Shown here: positions 18,026-28,578 of the stretch, piece after piece
Numbering within the stretch: position 1 is the stretch's first letter
Layout: every line of letters begins with the position of its first letter
Source: an uncultured Rhizobiaceae bacterium
Lineage (GTDB): Bacteria; Pseudomonadota; Alphaproteobacteria; Rhizobiales; Rhizobiaceae
Assembly (NCBI GenBank): GCA_947259295.1
Contig: CAMYMG010000067.1
Location: 27,334 to 91,333 of the forward strand
Direction of reading: 5' to 3'
Length of the DNA: 64,000 nucleotides
Notes under the pieces: generated by a model
Databases searched by the model: none
The model's input: only the letters and a program-made list of their open reading frames with translations
Told to the model about the DNA's origin: nothing
Position numbers and translations under genes: made by a program

Positions 18026-18775
18026 CTATCTGACGAAGTTGAACAGCCGCGAAGGGCGCATGTCGGTCGGCCATTTCCAGATCTCCAGCGGGCTGGCGCC
18101 GTCGGCAATCGAGAAGAAGATGATGTTGGCGCGGCCGACGAGATTTTCCTCCGGCACGTAGCCGACGGAAAAGCGGCTGTCGGCGGAATTGTCGCGGTTG
18201 TCGCCCATCATGAAATAGTGGCCGGCAGGCACGACGAACTCGCGCGTGTTGTCGCCGACGGAGTTCGGCGTCAGATCGAGCGTGTCATACGAAACGCCAT
18301 TCGGCAGCGTCTCGCGATAGACGTCCACCGGACGGTCCACTTCGGTGATGTCGGGATTGTTGATCTCGCCGACCTTTTCGCGCGGAACAGCAACGTCGTT
18401 GATGTAGAGGACGCCGTCCCTCATCTGGATGCGATCGCCCGGTAGGCCGATCACCCGCTTGATGTAGTCGAGCGACGGGTTTGGCGGAAACTTGAAGACG
18501 GCGACATCGCCGCGCTCGGGAGGCGTGTCCCAGATGCGGCCGGAGAAGATGTTGGGCGACAGCGGCAGCGAGTAGCGCGAATAGCCGTAGGCCCATTTGG
18601 TGACGAAGAGATAGTCGCCCTCGAGCAGCGTCGGACGCATCGAGCCCGATGGAATCGAGAAGGGCTGGAAGAGCAGCGTGCGGATAATGAGAGCAAGGAC
18701 CAGAGCCTGGACGATGACGCTGACGGTCTCGCCGAGACCGCCGGATTTCTTCTTGGTTCTGTCAGCCACGCTCAT
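18026..18775 (-). CDS. lepB: Signal peptidase I
   Basis: Removes signal peptides from Sec and Tat exported proteins in the inner membrane. The 249-residue protein has one N-terminal transmembrane segment (VIVQALVLALIIRTLLF), catalytic Ser45 in PSGSM, catalytic Lys106 in DYIKRVIGLPGD, and the C-terminal box GDNRDNSADSRF. It is 18 bp upstream of rnc in the same transcription unit. Confidence 0.97.
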   Translation of the reverse strand: MSVADRTKKKSGGLGETVSVIVQALVLALIIRTLLFQPFSIPSGSMRPTLLEGDYLFVTKWAYGYSRYSLPLSPNIFSGRIWDTPPERGDVAVFKFPPNPSLDYIKRVIGLPGDRIQMRDGVLYINDVAVPREKVGEINNPDITEVDRPVDVYRETLPNGVSYDTLDLTPNSVGDNTREFVVPAGHYFMMGDNRDNSADSRFSVGYVPEENLVGRANIIFFSIADGASPLEIWKWPTDMRPSRLFNFVR

Positions 18776-18862
18776 GTCGTCCTCGTTTATGGTCGTTGCA
18801 TATAAGGGGTGTCGCCGCGCGGAGCAATCACAATGCCCGGGCCGACAGCGGGTGCAACGGCG

Positions 18863-19264
18863 CTAGTCGAATGGGACCGCCTCGATGATAACGAAGGCCT
18901 GGGCCAGCGGGAAATCGTCGGTGATGGTCAGGTGAATGACGGGATGGTGTTTTTCCGGCACGAGCTTCTCCAGCCGCGCCGCGGCACCGCCGGTCAGATG
19001 CATGGTCGGCTTGCCGCCGGGCAGGTTCACGACGCCCATGTCACGCCAATAGACGCCGTGGGCGATGCCCGATCCGAGCGCCTTGGAACAGGCTTCCTTG
19101 GCAGCGAAGCGCTTGGCGTAGGACGCGCCGCGCTGCTTGCGCCTTTCCGACTTTGCCTGCTCGATCTCGGTGAAGATGCGCTCGACGAAGCGCTCGCCAT
19201 AGCGCTCAAGCGATTTCTCGATGCGTCTGATGTCGATCAGGTCGCTGCCGATGCCGAGGATCAT
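18863..19264 (-). CDS. acpS: Holo-[acyl-carrier-protein] synthase
   Basis: Transfers phosphopantetheine from CoA to apo-ACP, enabling fatty-acid synthesis. The ATG at 19264 gives 133 residues starting [16 protein letters not shown], where the Asp of GSDLI binds metal. The second motif is [13 protein letters not shown]. The track ORF extends upstream to 19447 but that part overlaps the DUF2062 gene. The acpS ATG overlaps the DUF2062 stop (ATGA), implying coupling. Confidence 0.95.
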   Translation of the reverse strand: MILGIGSDLIDIRRIEKSLERYGERFVERIFTEIEQAKSERRKQRGASYAKRFAAKEACSKALGSGIAHGVYWRDMGVVNLPGGKPTMHLTGGAAARLEKLVPEKHHPVIHLTITDDFPLAQAFVIIEAVPFD

Positions 19265-19851
19265 GGCGCAGCGGGGATTCCGGGTCCGCCGACCGAGCCG
19301 CCGCGCTCCGCCCGCGCCGCGAGCTTGGCTTGCCGGCGGGCGTGGAATGCCGCGACGGTCCAGCGCGTCGCCATGTAGGCGACGAGCGCAAAGGCGAAAC
19401 CGAGTGGGAGGGCACCGATCGTCATCGGCTTCAGCAAGGGGCCCCACAGCTGCGAAAAGTCGAGGTGCCGGAGCAGTGCGCCGAGATGCGGCGGCGCCAC
19501 CGGCGAAGACGAGCCGCCGTTCAGGATCAGGTGGCCAAGCTCGTAGGTGGCTCCCCAGATCACCGGAAAGGTCAGCGGGTTACCGAAAGCCGTGCCGATG
19601 GCCGATGCCACGACATTGCCGGCCAGGCACCAGGCAACGAGGCCCGCGAGCAGGAAATGAAAGCCCGGAATGGGCAGGAAGGATATGAAGACACCGGACG
19701 AAACGCCGAGCGCGATGGCATGCGGCGTGGCGCGCAGGCGCAGCACGCGCTTTGCGAAGTACTGGGCGGAACGCCAGAATGAGCGGCGCGGCCAGAACCA
19801 GATTCTGAACCGTTCCCGGAGGTGCATCGGCGTTCGGCGTTTGAAGAGCAT
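19261..19851 (-). CDS. DUF2062 membrane protein
   Basis: A 196-residue protein of the DUF2062 family, with the family's pattern [25 protein letters not shown] (read in parts: [19 protein letters not shown]) and [11 protein letters not shown]. There are three or four hydrophobic segments and a basic, Ala/Arg-rich C-terminus. Function is unknown. Its place in the rsh-pyrE-acpS-lepB block is conserved in Rhizobiales. Confidence 0.9.
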   Translation of the reverse strand: MLFKRRTPMHLRERFRIWFWPRRSFWRSAQYFAKRVLRLRATPHAIALGVSSGVFISFLPIPGFHFLLAGLVAWCLAGNVVASAIGTAFGNPLTFPVIWGATYELGHLILNGGSSSPVAPPHLGALLRHLDFSQLWGPLLKPMTIGALPLGFAFALVAYMATRWTVAAFHARRQAKLAARAERGGSVGGPGIPAAP

Positions 19852-19913
19852 GTCGGCTTTACGGATTCTCGGGTCAGTTGAGGGTGATATATAGGCAGGA
19901 TCGGGCGGAAACC

Positions 19914-20492
19914 CTAGATGTTGCGGCTCCCGGGCTTGATCGCCGGGATTCTCGCAAGTTCAGGCGGCAGCTGATCGGCGGCATACGCCGGGACTTCGTA
20001 TTCGGCAAGCGCGATCAGCGGTACGCCGACGTCGGTCTTGCCGGCCGAGCGGTCGATGATGCAGGCGGCGGCCGCGACTTCGGCGCCAAGGTCGTGCAGG
20101 CACTCGATGGTCTCGCGGATCGACAGGCCCGTCGTCACGATATCCTCGACGATCACGACCCTGGCCCCCTTCTCGATCTCGAAGCGGCGGAGGCGGAACT
20201 TGCCGTTCTCGCGCTCCACCCAGATCGCTGGAACGCCGAGATGGCGCGAGGTTTCGTAGGCCGGGATCAGGCCGCCGATCGCCGGCCCGACGACATAGTC
20301 GATGCCGCCCGGCACTTCGGCGCGGATCTTGTCAGCAAGCGCGCGGCAGAGCTTTTCGGTCTTGTCGGCATGCATAAAGACACGCGCCTTCTGCAGGAAG
20401 ACGGGGCTGCGCAGGCCCGACGTCAGGATGAAGTGGCCCTCGAGCACGGCGCCCGCTTCGCGGAAAATGTCGATTACGTCACTGGTGTTCAT
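19914..20492 (-). CDS. pyrE: Orotate phosphoribosyltransferase
   Basis: Makes orotidine 5'-phosphate from orotate and PRPP. The 192-residue product carries the PRPP-binding signature [11 protein letters not shown] at 112-122 and the family start ([17 protein letters not shown]...TSGLRSP). ATG at 20492 is chosen because GGGAG lies 7 bases upstream; the GTG two codons earlier would overlap that site. It lies 12 bp after rsh in the same direction. Confidence 0.95.
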   Translation of the reverse strand: MNTSDVIDIFREAGAVLEGHFILTSGLRSPVFLQKARVFMHADKTEKLCRALADKIRAEVPGGIDYVVGPAIGGLIPAYETSRHLGVPAIWVERENGKFRLRRFEIEKGARVVIVEDIVTTGLSIRETIECLHDLGAEVAAAACIIDRSAGKTDVGVPLIALAEYEVPAYAADQLPPELARIPAIKPGSRNI

Positions 20493-20504
20493 CGGCACTC
20501 CCGT

Positions 20505-22739
20505 TCAGCCGTTGACGCGTCGCGCATCGCTGACGCTGGTGTTGTCCTTCAGCTGCGTCAGCAACCGGCTCAGATGTTTCAGATCCCAGACTTCCAGATC
20601 GATCAGCATCTCGGTGAAGTCCGGCGCGGTGCGCGTCATCGACAGCATGTGGATGTTGGCGTCGTTGACGGCGATGACCTGGGTTATCTCGGCAAGCGAA
20701 CCCGGCGCATTGATGGCGGTCACCGAAATCCGTGCCGGAAAGCGCTCCTTGTTGTTCTCGTCGATGTCCCAGCGGACATCGATCCAGCGTTCGGGCTGGT
20801 CGTCGAAGGCCTGCAGCGACGGCGACTGGATCGGGTAGATGGTGATGCCCGATCCCGGCTGGACGATGCCGACGATGCGGTCGCCCGGCACGGCGCCCTC
20901 CTCGGCGAAGCGCACCGGCAGATCGCCGCGCACGCCGCGGATCGGCACGGCCGCTTCGCGCACGCCGGTTTCGGCCTTGCCCTTCCTGGCGGCGCGGCCG
21001 GGCATCTGGAACAGCATGCCGGCGGCGTTGCGCAGGTTGAACCAGCCCTCCTCGCGCTGCTTGGGTGCAGGCTGGGTGACGCGCTCGTCCTTGAAGTCCG
21101 GGAAGACGGCCTTGATGACATCCGTCGAGGCGAGTTCGCCACGGCCGACGGAGGCCAGCACATCGTCGATGTCCTTGCGTGCAAGGCGGTGCAGCACAGG
21201 CTTCAGGCTGTCCTTCGTGAAGGTCTTGCCGGAGCGTTCGAAGGCGCGTTCGAGGATGCGCATGCCGAGACCGGAAAACTGCTTGCGCATGGCATTCTTG
21301 GTCGCCCGGCGGATGGCGGCGCGCGCCTTGCCGGTGACGACCATCGATTCCCAAGCCGCCGGAGGCACCTGCGCCTTGGAGCGGATGATCTCGACCTCGT
21401 CGCCATTCTTCAGTTCCGTCATCAGCGGCATGATGCGGCCATTGACCTTGGCGCCGACGCAGGTGTCGCCGACATCGGTGTGGACGGCATAGGCGAAATC
21501 GATCGGGATGGCGCCGCGCGGCAGTGCAATCAGCGTGCCCTTGGGGGTAAAGCAGAAGACCTGGTCCTGGAAAAGTTCCAGCCGAGTGTTTTCGAGGAAA
21601 TCCTCCGGGTTGTCGCCCTCGGCCAGCTGCTCGATGGTGCGCCGCAGCCAGGCATAGGCGTTGGTCTCCTTCGAGATTGACGGGATCGAGCCGTTCACCT
21701 TGCCGGCATTGTCCTTGTAGAGCGCATGCACGGCGACGCCGTATTCGGCGACCTTGTTCATCTCGCGGGTGCGTATCTGCAACTCGATGCGCTGGCGCGA
21801 GGGGCCGACGATGGTGGTATGGATCGACCGGTAATCGTTCTGCTTGGGCGTCGAGATGTAGTCCTTGAAGCGGCCGGGAACCATCGACCACGTGGTGTGG
21901 ATGGCACCCAGCGCGCGGTAGCAGTCCTCGACCGTATCGACGATGGCGCGGAAGCCGAAGATGTCGGAGAGCTGCTCGAAGGACAGCGCTTTCGCCTCCA
22001 TCTTGCGGAAGACGGACCATGGCTTCTTCTGGCGGCTCTTGACCTCGGCCTTGATGCCGTACTTCTCGAACAGGCCGGAGAGCGACTGCTCGATCTCGCC
22101 GACAACGTTGCGGTTCTTCTCGAAGATCGCCGCAAGCCGCTCGGTGACGGTCCTGTAGGCTTCCGGGTTGATCTGCCGGAAGGCCAGTTCCTCCAGTTCC
22201 TCGCGCATGCCCTGCATGCCCATGCGCCCGGCAAGCGGCGCATAGATCTCCATCGTCTCCTCGGCGATGCGCAGGCGCTTGGCCTCGGGCACGTGGTCGA
22301 GCGTGCGCATGTTGTGCAGCCGGTCGGCGAGCTTGACCAGCAGGACGCGAACGTCTTCGGAGATCGCAAGCAGCAGCTTCCTGAGGTTTTCCGCCTGCTC
22401 GGCCTTCTTCGAGACGAGGTCGAGCTTCTTCAGCTTGGTCAGCCCCTCGACCAGCTTGCCCATCTCGGGGCCGAACAGCTCGTCGATCTCGGCCCGCGTG
22501 GCGGTGGTATCCTCGATCGTGTCATGCAGGAGCGCGACGGCGATGGTCGCCTCGTCCATATGCATGTCGGTCAGGATGGCGGCGACTTCGAGCGGGTGGG
22601 AGAAATAGGGATCGCCGGAAGCACGCCGCTGGTGCCCGTGCTTCTGCATGGCGTAGACATAGGCCCGGTTGAGCAATGCTTCGTTCACGTCGGGCTTGTA
22701 GCGCTGGACGCGCTCGACAAGCTCATACTGACGCATCAT
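20505..22739 (-). CDS. rsh: RelA/SpoT homologue, bifunctional (p)ppGpp synthetase/hydrolase
   Basis: The single long RSH protein typical of alphaproteobacteria, controlling the stringent response. Domains in its 744 residues: an HD hydrolase (HPLEVAAIL, LLHDTIEDT), a synthetase (FRAIVDTVEDCYRALG, PKQNDYRSIHTTI, ELQIRT), a TGS domain (FTPKGTLIALPRGAIPIDFAY), helical/conserved-Cys-like regions and a C-terminal ACT domain (ISVTAINAPGSLAEI). The intact HD motif supports hydrolase activity, so the enzyme is expected to be bifunctional. It lies between rpoZ and pyrE, with a strong hairpin separating it from rpoZ. Confidence 0.95.
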   Translation of the reverse strand: MMRQYELVERVQRYKPDVNEALLNRAYVYAMQKHGHQRRASGDPYFSHPLEVAAILTDMHMDEATIAVALLHDTIEDTTATRAEIDELFGPEMGKLVEGLTKLKKLDLVSKKAEQAENLRKLLLAISEDVRVLLVKLADRLHNMRTLDHVPEAKRLRIAEETMEIYAPLAGRMGMQGMREELEELAFRQINPEAYRTVTERLAAIFEKNRNVVGEIEQSLSGLFEKYGIKAEVKSRQKKPWSVFRKMEAKALSFEQLSDIFGFRAIVDTVEDCYRALGAIHTTWSMVPGRFKDYISTPKQNDYRSIHTTIVGPSRQRIELQIRTREMNKVAEYGVAVHALYKDNAGKVNGSIPSISKETNAYAWLRRTIEQLAEGDNPEDFLENTRLELFQDQVFCFTPKGTLIALPRGAIPIDFAYAVHTDVGDTCVGAKVNGRIMPLMTELKNGDEVEIIRSKAQVPPAAWESMVVTGKARAAIRRATKNAMRKQFSGLGMRILERAFERSGKTFTKDSLKPVLHRLARKDIDDVLASVGRGELASTDVIKAVFPDFKDERVTQPAPKQREEGWFNLRNAAGMLFQMPGRAARKGKAETGVREAAVPIRGVRGDLPVRFAEEGAVPGDRIVGIVQPGSGITIYPIQSPSLQAFDDQPERWIDVRWDIDENNKERFPARISVTAINAPGSLAEITQVIAVNDANIHMLSMTRTAPDFTEMLIDLEVWDLKHLSRLLTQLKDNTSVSDARRVNG

Positions 22740-22756
22740 GCGCTAAATTCCCGGGG

Positions 22757-22797
22757 CCAAAAACAGAATATGCGCCGTAAAGATTTACGGCGCATAT
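22757..22797 (-). terminator. Strong hairpin with T-run between rpoZ and rsh
   Basis: ATATGCGCCGTAAA is followed after 2 bases by its perfect 14-base reverse complement (22768-22797). On the minus strand it is followed by TTCTGTTTTTGG. This is a good rho-independent terminator for rpoZ, and it sits in front of rsh, so it could also work as an attenuator for rsh. Confidence 0.75.
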
Positions 22798-22849
22798 CAT
22801 AGATAGCTACTAAAGCCGCCGCGCGGAAGTCCGCGGCCGCCGTGTCAGG

Positions 22850-23251
22850 TCAATAGTCGTCGCTCTTTTCCGGCGGAACGAGACCCTCGATGCCGGCGAG
22901 CAGGTCTTCCTCGGTCATGCGATCGAAGACGACTGCGTCGTCAGCATCGTCCGATTCCGCCGTAGCGGCGACGGCACCCGTCTGGTCGGTGAGTTCCTGG
23001 CCTTCCGCCTCGGGCTCGTCCACCTCGACATGCTTCTGCAGCGAGTGGATCAGATCCTCCTTCAGGTCGCCCGGAGACAGCGTCTCTTCGGCGATCTCGC
23101 GCAGCGCAACGACGGGGTTCTTGTCGTTGTCGCGCGGGAGCGTGATCTGGGCGCCCTGGCTGATCTGGCGGGCGCGGTGGCCGGCGAGCAGGACCAGTTC
23201 AAAGCGATTGTCGACCTTGTCGATGCAATCTTCAACAGTAACGCGGGCCAT
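22850..23251 (-). CDS. rpoZ: RNA polymerase omega subunit
   Basis: Small subunit that aids folding and assembly of beta-prime and, in many bacteria, forms part of a ppGpp site. The start is the ATG at 23251 ([21 protein letters not shown]...), preceded by GAAAGGGGCACTCC. The ORF-track extension upstream is not homologous. The omega core (residues 1-65: [24 protein letters not shown]) is followed by the acidic tail usual for alphaproteobacterial omega. It is next to rsh, as expected. Confidence 0.95.
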   Translation of the reverse strand: MARVTVEDCIDKVDNRFELVLLAGHRARQISQGAQITLPRDNDKNPVVALREIAEETLSPGDLKEDLIHSLQKHVEVDEPEAEGQELTDQTGAVAATAESDDADDAVVFDRMTEEDLLAGIEGLVPPEKSDDY

Positions 23252-23520
23252 TGGAGTGCCCCTTTCATTTCCTGGATGTATTGGAAAACAGGCGCGGTGA
23301 ATAACCTGAAAGGCGGCCAATTACAAGCGCCATGCACGGCATGCCGGCCGACGCCTCGCGCCCGCCTGCAATCACATTTTCTTGTAGCCCGGGCGAACCC
23401 TTGGAATGGTCCGGATCGCTCTATATCCTTTGATTGTGGGCTGCGCGCGCACTTTTTCAGCAACCCGATGCATATCGAGAACGTATTTGAACGACCCCTA
23501 TTGCTGAAGGAATTTTTGAG

Positions 23521-24102
23521 ATGTTTGACCCAAGAGAGAAGATTGCGCTCTTTATCGACGGTGCGAATCTCTATGCCACGTCGCGTTCGCTGGGCTTCGA
23601 CATCGACTACCGCAAGCTGCTGGCGAGCTTCCAGAAGCGCGGCTATCTCATCCGCGCCTATTACTATACGGCGTTGATCGAGGATCAGGAGTACTCCTCG
23701 ATCCGGCCGCTGATCGACTGGCTCGACTATAACGGCTTCAAGGTCGTGACCAAGCCGGCGAAGGAATTCACGGATGCGTCGGGACGCCGCAAGATCAAGG
23801 GAAACATGGACATCGAGCTGACGGTCGACGCTCTGGAACTCGCCGAGCATGTCGACCACTACGTCATCTTTTCGGGCGACGGCGACTTCAGGACGCTTGT
23901 CGAGGCGCTGCAGCGGCGCGGCCGCAAGGTCAGCATCATCTCGACGATGGCATCGCAGCCGCCGATGATCTCCGACGACCTGCGCCGCCAGGCCGACCAC
24001 TTCATCGACCTGATGTCGTTGAAGAACGAGATCGGCCGCGACCCGTCCGAGCGGCCGGTGCGGCGGCAGGATCCGCTCGACGACGACGAAGGCGACATTT
24101 GA
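23521..24102 (+). CDS. NYN/LabA-like PIN-fold protein
   Basis: A 193-residue LabA/DUF88-type NYN domain. NYN proteins share the PIN nuclease fold and are predicted metal-dependent RNases. Acidic residues at the expected sites are Asp13 (LFIDGANLY), Asp97 and Asp103 (KGNMDIELTVDAL), and Asp120/Asp122 (FSGDGDFRTL). The ATG follows AAGGAATTTTTGAG. Rhizobial homologues sit in this place opposite rpoZ. Its stop overlaps the start of the uracil-DNA glycosylase gene, so the two are coupled. Confidence 0.88.
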   Translation: MFDPREKIALFIDGANLYATSRSLGFDIDYRKLLASFQKRGYLIRAYYYTALIEDQEYSSIRPLIDWLDYNGFKVVTKPAKEFTDASGRRKIKGNMDIELTVDALELAEHVDHYVIFSGDGDFRTLVEALQRRGRKVSIISTMASQPPMISDDLRRQADHFIDLMSLKNEIGRDPSERPVRRQDPLDDDEGDI

Positions 24103-24812
24103 CCCCCCTCTCTCCCCCCGCCTTTCCAGCCGAGCCGTCTCATGACTGCCCGCTCTGCCCCCGGCTGCACGACTTCATCGGGCTGTGGCGGCAGCGCGAG
24201 CCGGAATGGTTCAACGGACCGGTGCCGACCTTCATGCCGCCGGAAGGGGCGGAATCCGTCCGCCTGCTGATCGTCGGCCTGGCGCCCGGACTGCGCGGGG
24301 CGAATCGCACGGGCCGGCCGTTCACCGGCGATTTCGCCGGCGACCTCCTGTACAGCACCTTGATCCGGTTCGGCTTGGCTAGAGGCAGGTTCGAGGCCCG
24401 GCCCGACGACAGCCTCGAACTGGTCGGCACGGCGATCACTAATGCGGTGCGCTGCGTGCCGCCGGAGAACAAGCCGGTGGGTGCCGAGATCGCCACCTGC
24501 CGGCAATTTCTTCAGGCGACGATCGCCCGCTTTCCGAACCTTAGCGCCATCATGACGCTCGGCGTGATCTCGCACCAGTCGACGGTACGGGCGCTCGGAC
24601 ATCGCGTTGCGGCCCTGCCGTTCAGCCACGGCGCGACGCAGGCAGCAGGCGCCCTGACGCTGTTTTCCAGCTATCACTGCTCGCGCTACAACACCAATAC
24701 GGGGCGGCTGACGGAAGAGATGTTCGTCGATGTATTCGGCGAGATCGCCGCGTTTCTGGAAAGCCGGGATCAGGCCAGCGGCCCGGCCGGAGCTAGCCCC
24801 GCTCCTTCATGA
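24099..24812 (+). CDS. Uracil-DNA glycosylase, family 5 (UDGb-like)
   Basis: A 237-residue base-excision repair glycosylase. Family-5 features: motif [19 protein letters not shown], four cysteines for a 4Fe-4S cluster (C17, C20, C119, C134) and [12 protein letters not shown]. The C-terminal motif is [14 protein letters not shown], where most relatives have HPS, so Cys replaces Pro. The only start that keeps the N-terminal cysteine pair is the TTG at 24099, which overlaps the upstream TGA as TTGA. The 3' end overlaps the convergent smpB by 20 bp. Confidence 0.88.
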   Translation: MTPLSPPAFPAEPSHDCPLCPRLHDFIGLWRQREPEWFNGPVPTFMPPEGAESVRLLIVGLAPGLRGANRTGRPFTGDFAGDLLYSTLIRFGLARGRFEARPDDSLELVGTAITNAVRCVPPENKPVGAEIATCRQFLQATIARFPNLSAIMTLGVISHQSTVRALGHRVAALPFSHGATQAAGALTLFSSYHCSRYNTNTGRLTEEMFVDVFGEIAAFLESRDQASGPAGASPAPS

Positions 24813-25272
24813 GCCGGCTTTTCTCGCGCGCCCAGTCGCGGTTCTTCTCCGTCTCGCGCTTGTCGTGCAACTTCTTGCCCTTTGCGACGGCGAGCAGCAG
24901 CTTGGCCCGGCCCCGGTCGTTGAAGTAGATCTTCAACGGCACCATGGTCATGCCTTCGCGGTCGACGCTCTGGCCGAGTCTGGCCATTTCACGCTTGTTC
25001 AAGAGCAGCTTGCGGCGGCGGCGCGGCTCGTGGTTGAAGCGGTTGGCCTGCAGGTATTCGGGCAGATAGGAATTGATCAGCCAGATCTCGCCGCCTTCCA
25101 TCGAGGCGTAAGACTCCTGGATATTGGCGTGACCCTCGCGCAGCGCCTTGACCTCGGTGCCGGTCAACACAAGGCCGGCCTCGACGGTGTCCAGCACCTC
25201 GTAGGAATAGCGCGCCTTGCGATTTTCCGCGACGGTCTTGTTGTTGGGATCGGCTTTTCTGACCTGATTCAT
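24793..25272 (-). CDS. smpB: SsrA-binding protein SmpB
   Basis: Partner of tmRNA in rescuing stalled ribosomes. The 159-residue protein has the full family pattern ([36 protein letters not shown]-like [29 protein letters not shown]). The basic C-terminal tail that enters the mRNA channel is present. No ssrA gene is visible in the window. smpB lies 23 bp downstream of dapA on the same strand, the usual rhizobial order. Confidence 0.97.
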   Translation of the reverse strand: MNQVRKADPNNKTVAENRKARYSYEVLDTVEAGLVLTGTEVKALREGHANIQESYASMEGGEIWLINSYLPEYLQANRFNHEPRRRRKLLLNKREMARLGQSVDREGMTMVPLKIYFNDRGRAKLLLAVAKGKKLHDKRETEKNRDWAREKSRLMKERG

Positions 25273-25295
25273 GGCACTGAAGTGGCGCGCAGCAC

Positions 25296-26177
25296 CTAGT
25301 TAATCAAGCCCGCGTGCTGCATCGCCGCGTCGATCCGGGCCGCCGTCTCCGGTTCCACGGTCATCAGCGGCGAGCGCAGGACGTTCTCGACCTTGCCGAG
25401 CCTGGAGAGCGCATACTTTGCTCCCGACACGCCGGGTTCGATGAAGATCGCCTTGTGCAGCGGCATCAGCCGGTCCTGCAGTTCGAGCGCCTTCTTGCCG
25501 TCGCCGCTGAGCGAGGCTTCCTGGAATTCCGCACAAAGCCGCGGCGCGACATTGGAGGTGACCGAGATGGCGCCGACGCCGCCATGCGCGTTGAAGCCGA
25601 GAGCGGAGGCATCCTCGCCGGAAAGCTGGATGAAATCGTTGCCGCAGGTGATGCGCTGCTCCGAGACGCGCTCGACCTTGCCGGTCGCGTCCTTGACGCC
25701 GGCGATGTTGGCGAAGTCGTGCGCCAGCCTCCCCATGGTCTCCGGCGACATGTCGATGATCGAGCGGGGCGGAATGTTGTAGATGATGACGGGCAGCTTC
25801 GTCGCCTTGGCGACGGCGGCGAAATGCGCATAGAGGCCGCGTTGCGTCGGCTTGTTGTAATAGGGCGTGACGACCAGCACCGCGTCGGCGCCGACCTGTT
25901 CGGCGAACTTGACGAGGCCGACGGCTTCCTCGGTGTTGTTCGAGCCGGCGCCGGCAACCACCGGCACGCGGCCCCTGGCGACCTCGACGCAGGCCCTGAC
26001 CACCTGGCGATGCTCGTCATGCGAGAGCGTCGGCGACTCACCGGTCGTGCCGACAGGAACCAGGCCCTTGGTGCCCTCGGCGACCTGCCAGTCGACGAAG
26101 GCGCGAAAGGCTTTCTCGTCGAACGCGCCATTCGTGGCAAACGGCGTCACGAGCGCAGTCATCGAGCCTCTCAGCAT
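25296..26177 (-). CDS. dapA: 4-hydroxy-tetrahydrodipicolinate synthase
   Basis: Condenses pyruvate with aspartate semialdehyde on the way to lysine and diaminopimelate. The ATG at 26177 gives 293 residues starting [13 protein letters not shown], behind GGGAGTTGACGACC. The track extension to 26417 is not homologous. Active-site residues are present: Thr44/Thr45 (GTTGE), Tyr107 (TPYYNKP), Tyr133 (IIYNIPPR), Arg138 and Schiff-base Lys162 (GVKDATG). It is divergent from the transglycosylase gene. Confidence 0.96.
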   Translation of the reverse strand: MLRGSMTALVTPFATNGAFDEKAFRAFVDWQVAEGTKGLVPVGTTGESPTLSHDEHRQVVRACVEVARGRVPVVAGAGSNNTEEAVGLVKFAEQVGADAVLVVTPYYNKPTQRGLYAHFAAVAKATKLPVIIYNIPPRSIIDMSPETMGRLAHDFANIAGVKDATGKVERVSEQRITCGNDFIQLSGEDASALGFNAHGGVGAISVTSNVAPRLCAEFQEASLSGDGKKALELQDRLMPLHKAIFIEPGVSGAKYALSRLGKVENVLRSPLMTVEPETAARIDAAMQHAGLIN

Positions 26178-26395
26178 GGTCGTCAACTCCCGGTATTTTC
26201 TGGTCTCTTTTCTGTACTGGGCGGCTTTTAGCCGAAACATGCGCGGCGCACCATAGTCCTGACCCATAGTTGGTGCAGGTACAGGCGTGACCCGAGCGCC
26301 GCACCGCGAAAGCCTGCGCGGTACGCCGCTCCGCCCTCCCCTCCGGCGGAAGGGTTCCCTCAAACCGTTCCGCTTGGTAATCTGAAGACGAGAGA

Positions 26396-28423
26396 ATGAT
26401 GGATTCGATGCGCTCACGGCGTTCCCACCGCTTGACGATTGGCGCCGGCCTGCTCGCGCTGCTGCCGCTTGTCGGCACCGCTGCTGGCCTCTTTGCGCTG
26501 AGCAGTCCTGCCCTCGCCCGGCAGGCCGATTTCACGCGTCCCGACAGCGAGGCCGACCGGCTGAAGGACAGTCTCGATGCGTTGTCGGCCGAGAAGGTGG
26601 CGGAAGCCCGCAGCGTCCGCGACCGGCTGCCCGAGAACAGCCTGGACCGCCACATATTGGCGTGGGCGATTGCCATGCATGGCGGTCCGGACGTGCCGAG
26701 CAGCGAGATCGCGGCGACGGCAGCGGCGCTTGCCGGCTGGCCCGGCATGGAAACGCTGCGCATCAACCGCGAGCGGGCGCTCTATCGGGAGCGCCCTGAT
26801 CCGCTGGAGGTGATCCAGGCCTTCGCTGACAGCGCGCCGGAGACCTTGCAGGGCGTGCTGCTGCTGACGCGGGCCCACGCGGCCGCCGGGCAGATGAGCG
26901 ACGCCCACGCCGTGCTTTCGCCGTTCTGGCGAACCGAAAAGCTCGACGCGCAGGACGAACGGCGCATCATCAAGGAATTCGGCGCCATACTGACCAAGCA
27001 GGACCACCGGGCACGCATGGAGCGCATGCTCTATGCCGACCGCATCAATTCGGCCAACCGGGTGGCGGAACTCGCGGAGGCGAAGCCCCTCGCCGATGCC
27101 TGGGCTGCCTGCACGCGCAACGAGAAGAAGGCCACCGCCCTGCTCGCGGCGGTGCCCGAGGAACAGCGCGCCGCCGGCTACGCGTTCGCGAAGGCGCGCT
27201 ATCTCAGGCGCCACAAGAAGTACAAGGAAGCCGCCGAGGTGATGCTGAAGGCGCCGACCGAGCGCTCGGCGGTGGTCGACCCCGATGCCTGGTGGTTGGA
27301 GCGACGGGTGCTGTCGCGGGAGATGGTCGATCTCGGCGACATGAAGACGGCATACGCAATAGCCGCCGCGCATTCGGCCGAAAGCCCGGTCGAGGCCGCG
27401 GACGCCGAATTCCACGCCGGCTGGTATGCGTTGCGCGGCCTGAAGGACGCCAGCACCGCCTCTGGACATTTCGCCAAGATCGCCGATGTCGCCTCCGGGC
27501 CGATTTCGCTGTCGCGCGCCTATTACTGGCTGGGACGCGCGGCCGACGCCGGCGGACCAGGCAACGCCGAGGACTATTTCCGCAAGGCGGCAGCCTATGG
27601 CGCGACATTTTATGGCCAACTGGCCGCCGAACGCATCGGCGAGACATCGCTGAATGCCGCCTATCCCGAGCCGACGGAGGCCGACCGCAAGACTTTCGAG
27701 GGGCGCGAGGCGGTCAAGGCGATCATCCGGCTCGAGCAGATCGATTATCCATCGCTCGCCAACCGCCTTTACCGCGACCTGGCCGGCGAACTGACCAGCC
27801 CGGGCGAACTGGCGCTGCTCGCGCGGATGGTCGACCGGCGCGGCGACCACTTCCTGTCGCTGAAGGTCGGCAAGATCGCAGCGTCTCGCGGCATCGATAT
27901 CGGCGCGCTGGCCCACCCGATCGGCGTGATCCCGCCCTCGGCGAACATATCGGGCGCCGGCAAGGCGCTGGCCTATGCGGTTGCGCGGCAGGAGAGCGAG
28001 TTCAATGTCGCAGCGGTTTCGGGTGCCGGCGCGCGCGGCCTGCTGCAGCTTTTGCCGGGAACCGCGAAGGAAGTGGCGAAAAAGGCCGGTCTTGCCTACT
28101 CGATCAACCGGCTGACAACCGACGCCGCCTATAATGCAACGCTCGGCGCGGCCTTTCTGGGCGAGCAGCTCGGCCGCTTCGACGGATCCTATATCCTGAC
28201 CTTCGTCGGCTATAATGCCGGGCCGCGGCGCGCGCGCGACTGGATCAAGCGCTATGGCGACCCGCGCGGCAAGGATATCGAGACCGTCGTCGACTGGATC
28301 GAGAGCATTCCCTTCACCGAAACGCGAAGCTATGTGCAGCGGGTGATGGAGAACTATCAGGTCTACAAGATGCGGCTGTCGGGCAGCTTCGACATCGAAG
28401 GCGACCTGATAAACGGACGTTGA
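26396..28423 (+). CDS. Soluble lytic murein transglycosylase (Slt70-like)
   Basis: A 675-residue periplasmic enzyme cutting peptidoglycan to 1,6-anhydro products. Layout: signal segment ([26 protein letters not shown]), a long alpha-superhelical region (~50-500), and a C-terminal SLT domain. The SLT domain has catalytic Glu533 in [19 protein letters not shown] and YNAGPRRA. Length and architecture fit Slt70. The start may be ATG 26396, 26399 or 26408. It is divergent from dapA, whose product also feeds cell-wall synthesis. Confidence 0.93.
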   Translation: MMDSMRSRRSHRLTIGAGLLALLPLVGTAAGLFALSSPALARQADFTRPDSEADRLKDSLDALSAEKVAEARSVRDRLPENSLDRHILAWAIAMHGGPDVPSSEIAATAAALAGWPGMETLRINRERALYRERPDPLEVIQAFADSAPETLQGVLLLTRAHAAAGQMSDAHAVLSPFWRTEKLDAQDERRIIKEFGAILTKQDHRARMERMLYADRINSANRVAELAEAKPLADAWAACTRNEKKATALLAAVPEEQRAAGYAFAKARYLRRHKKYKEAAEVMLKAPTERSAVVDPDAWWLERRVLSREMVDLGDMKTAYAIAAAHSAESPVEAADAEFHAGWYALRGLKDASTASGHFAKIADVASGPISLSRAYYWLGRAADAGGPGNAEDYFRKAAAYGATFYGQLAAERIGETSLNAAYPEPTEADRKTFEGREAVKAIIRLEQIDYPSLANRLYRDLAGELTSPGELALLARMVDRRGDHFLSLKVGKIAASRGIDIGALAHPIGVIPPSANISGAGKALAYAVARQESEFNVAAVSGAGARGLLQLLPGTAKEVAKKAGLAYSINRLTTDAAYNATLGAAFLGEQLGRFDGSYILTFVGYNAGPRRARDWIKRYGDPRGKDIETVVDWIESIPFTETRSYVQRVMENYQVYKMRLSGSFDIEGDLINGR

Positions 28424-28578
28424 GCGGCAGCCCCGCTTGCACCGAAGCCTCGGCCCGGATCGTTTGGTCCGGCGGTGGACGGCGATCATTTTCCCTGCAT
28501 CGGGCCGATTTTTGCATTATTCAACCGTGGGCGGCCGGATCCCGGCTGTCGAAACCAACAGCCGGGGCCAGAAGCAGC

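Noticed and set aside
16034-18445. 803-residue plus-strand ORF
   Set aside because: Antisense to recO, era, rnc and lepB, all of which are recognised genes.
23401-23446. Possible promoter (CTTGGA ... CTATAT) upstream of the NYN gene
   Set aside because: The boxes resemble rhizobial sigma-70 elements but the spacing is only about 15 bases, so it was not listed as a feature.
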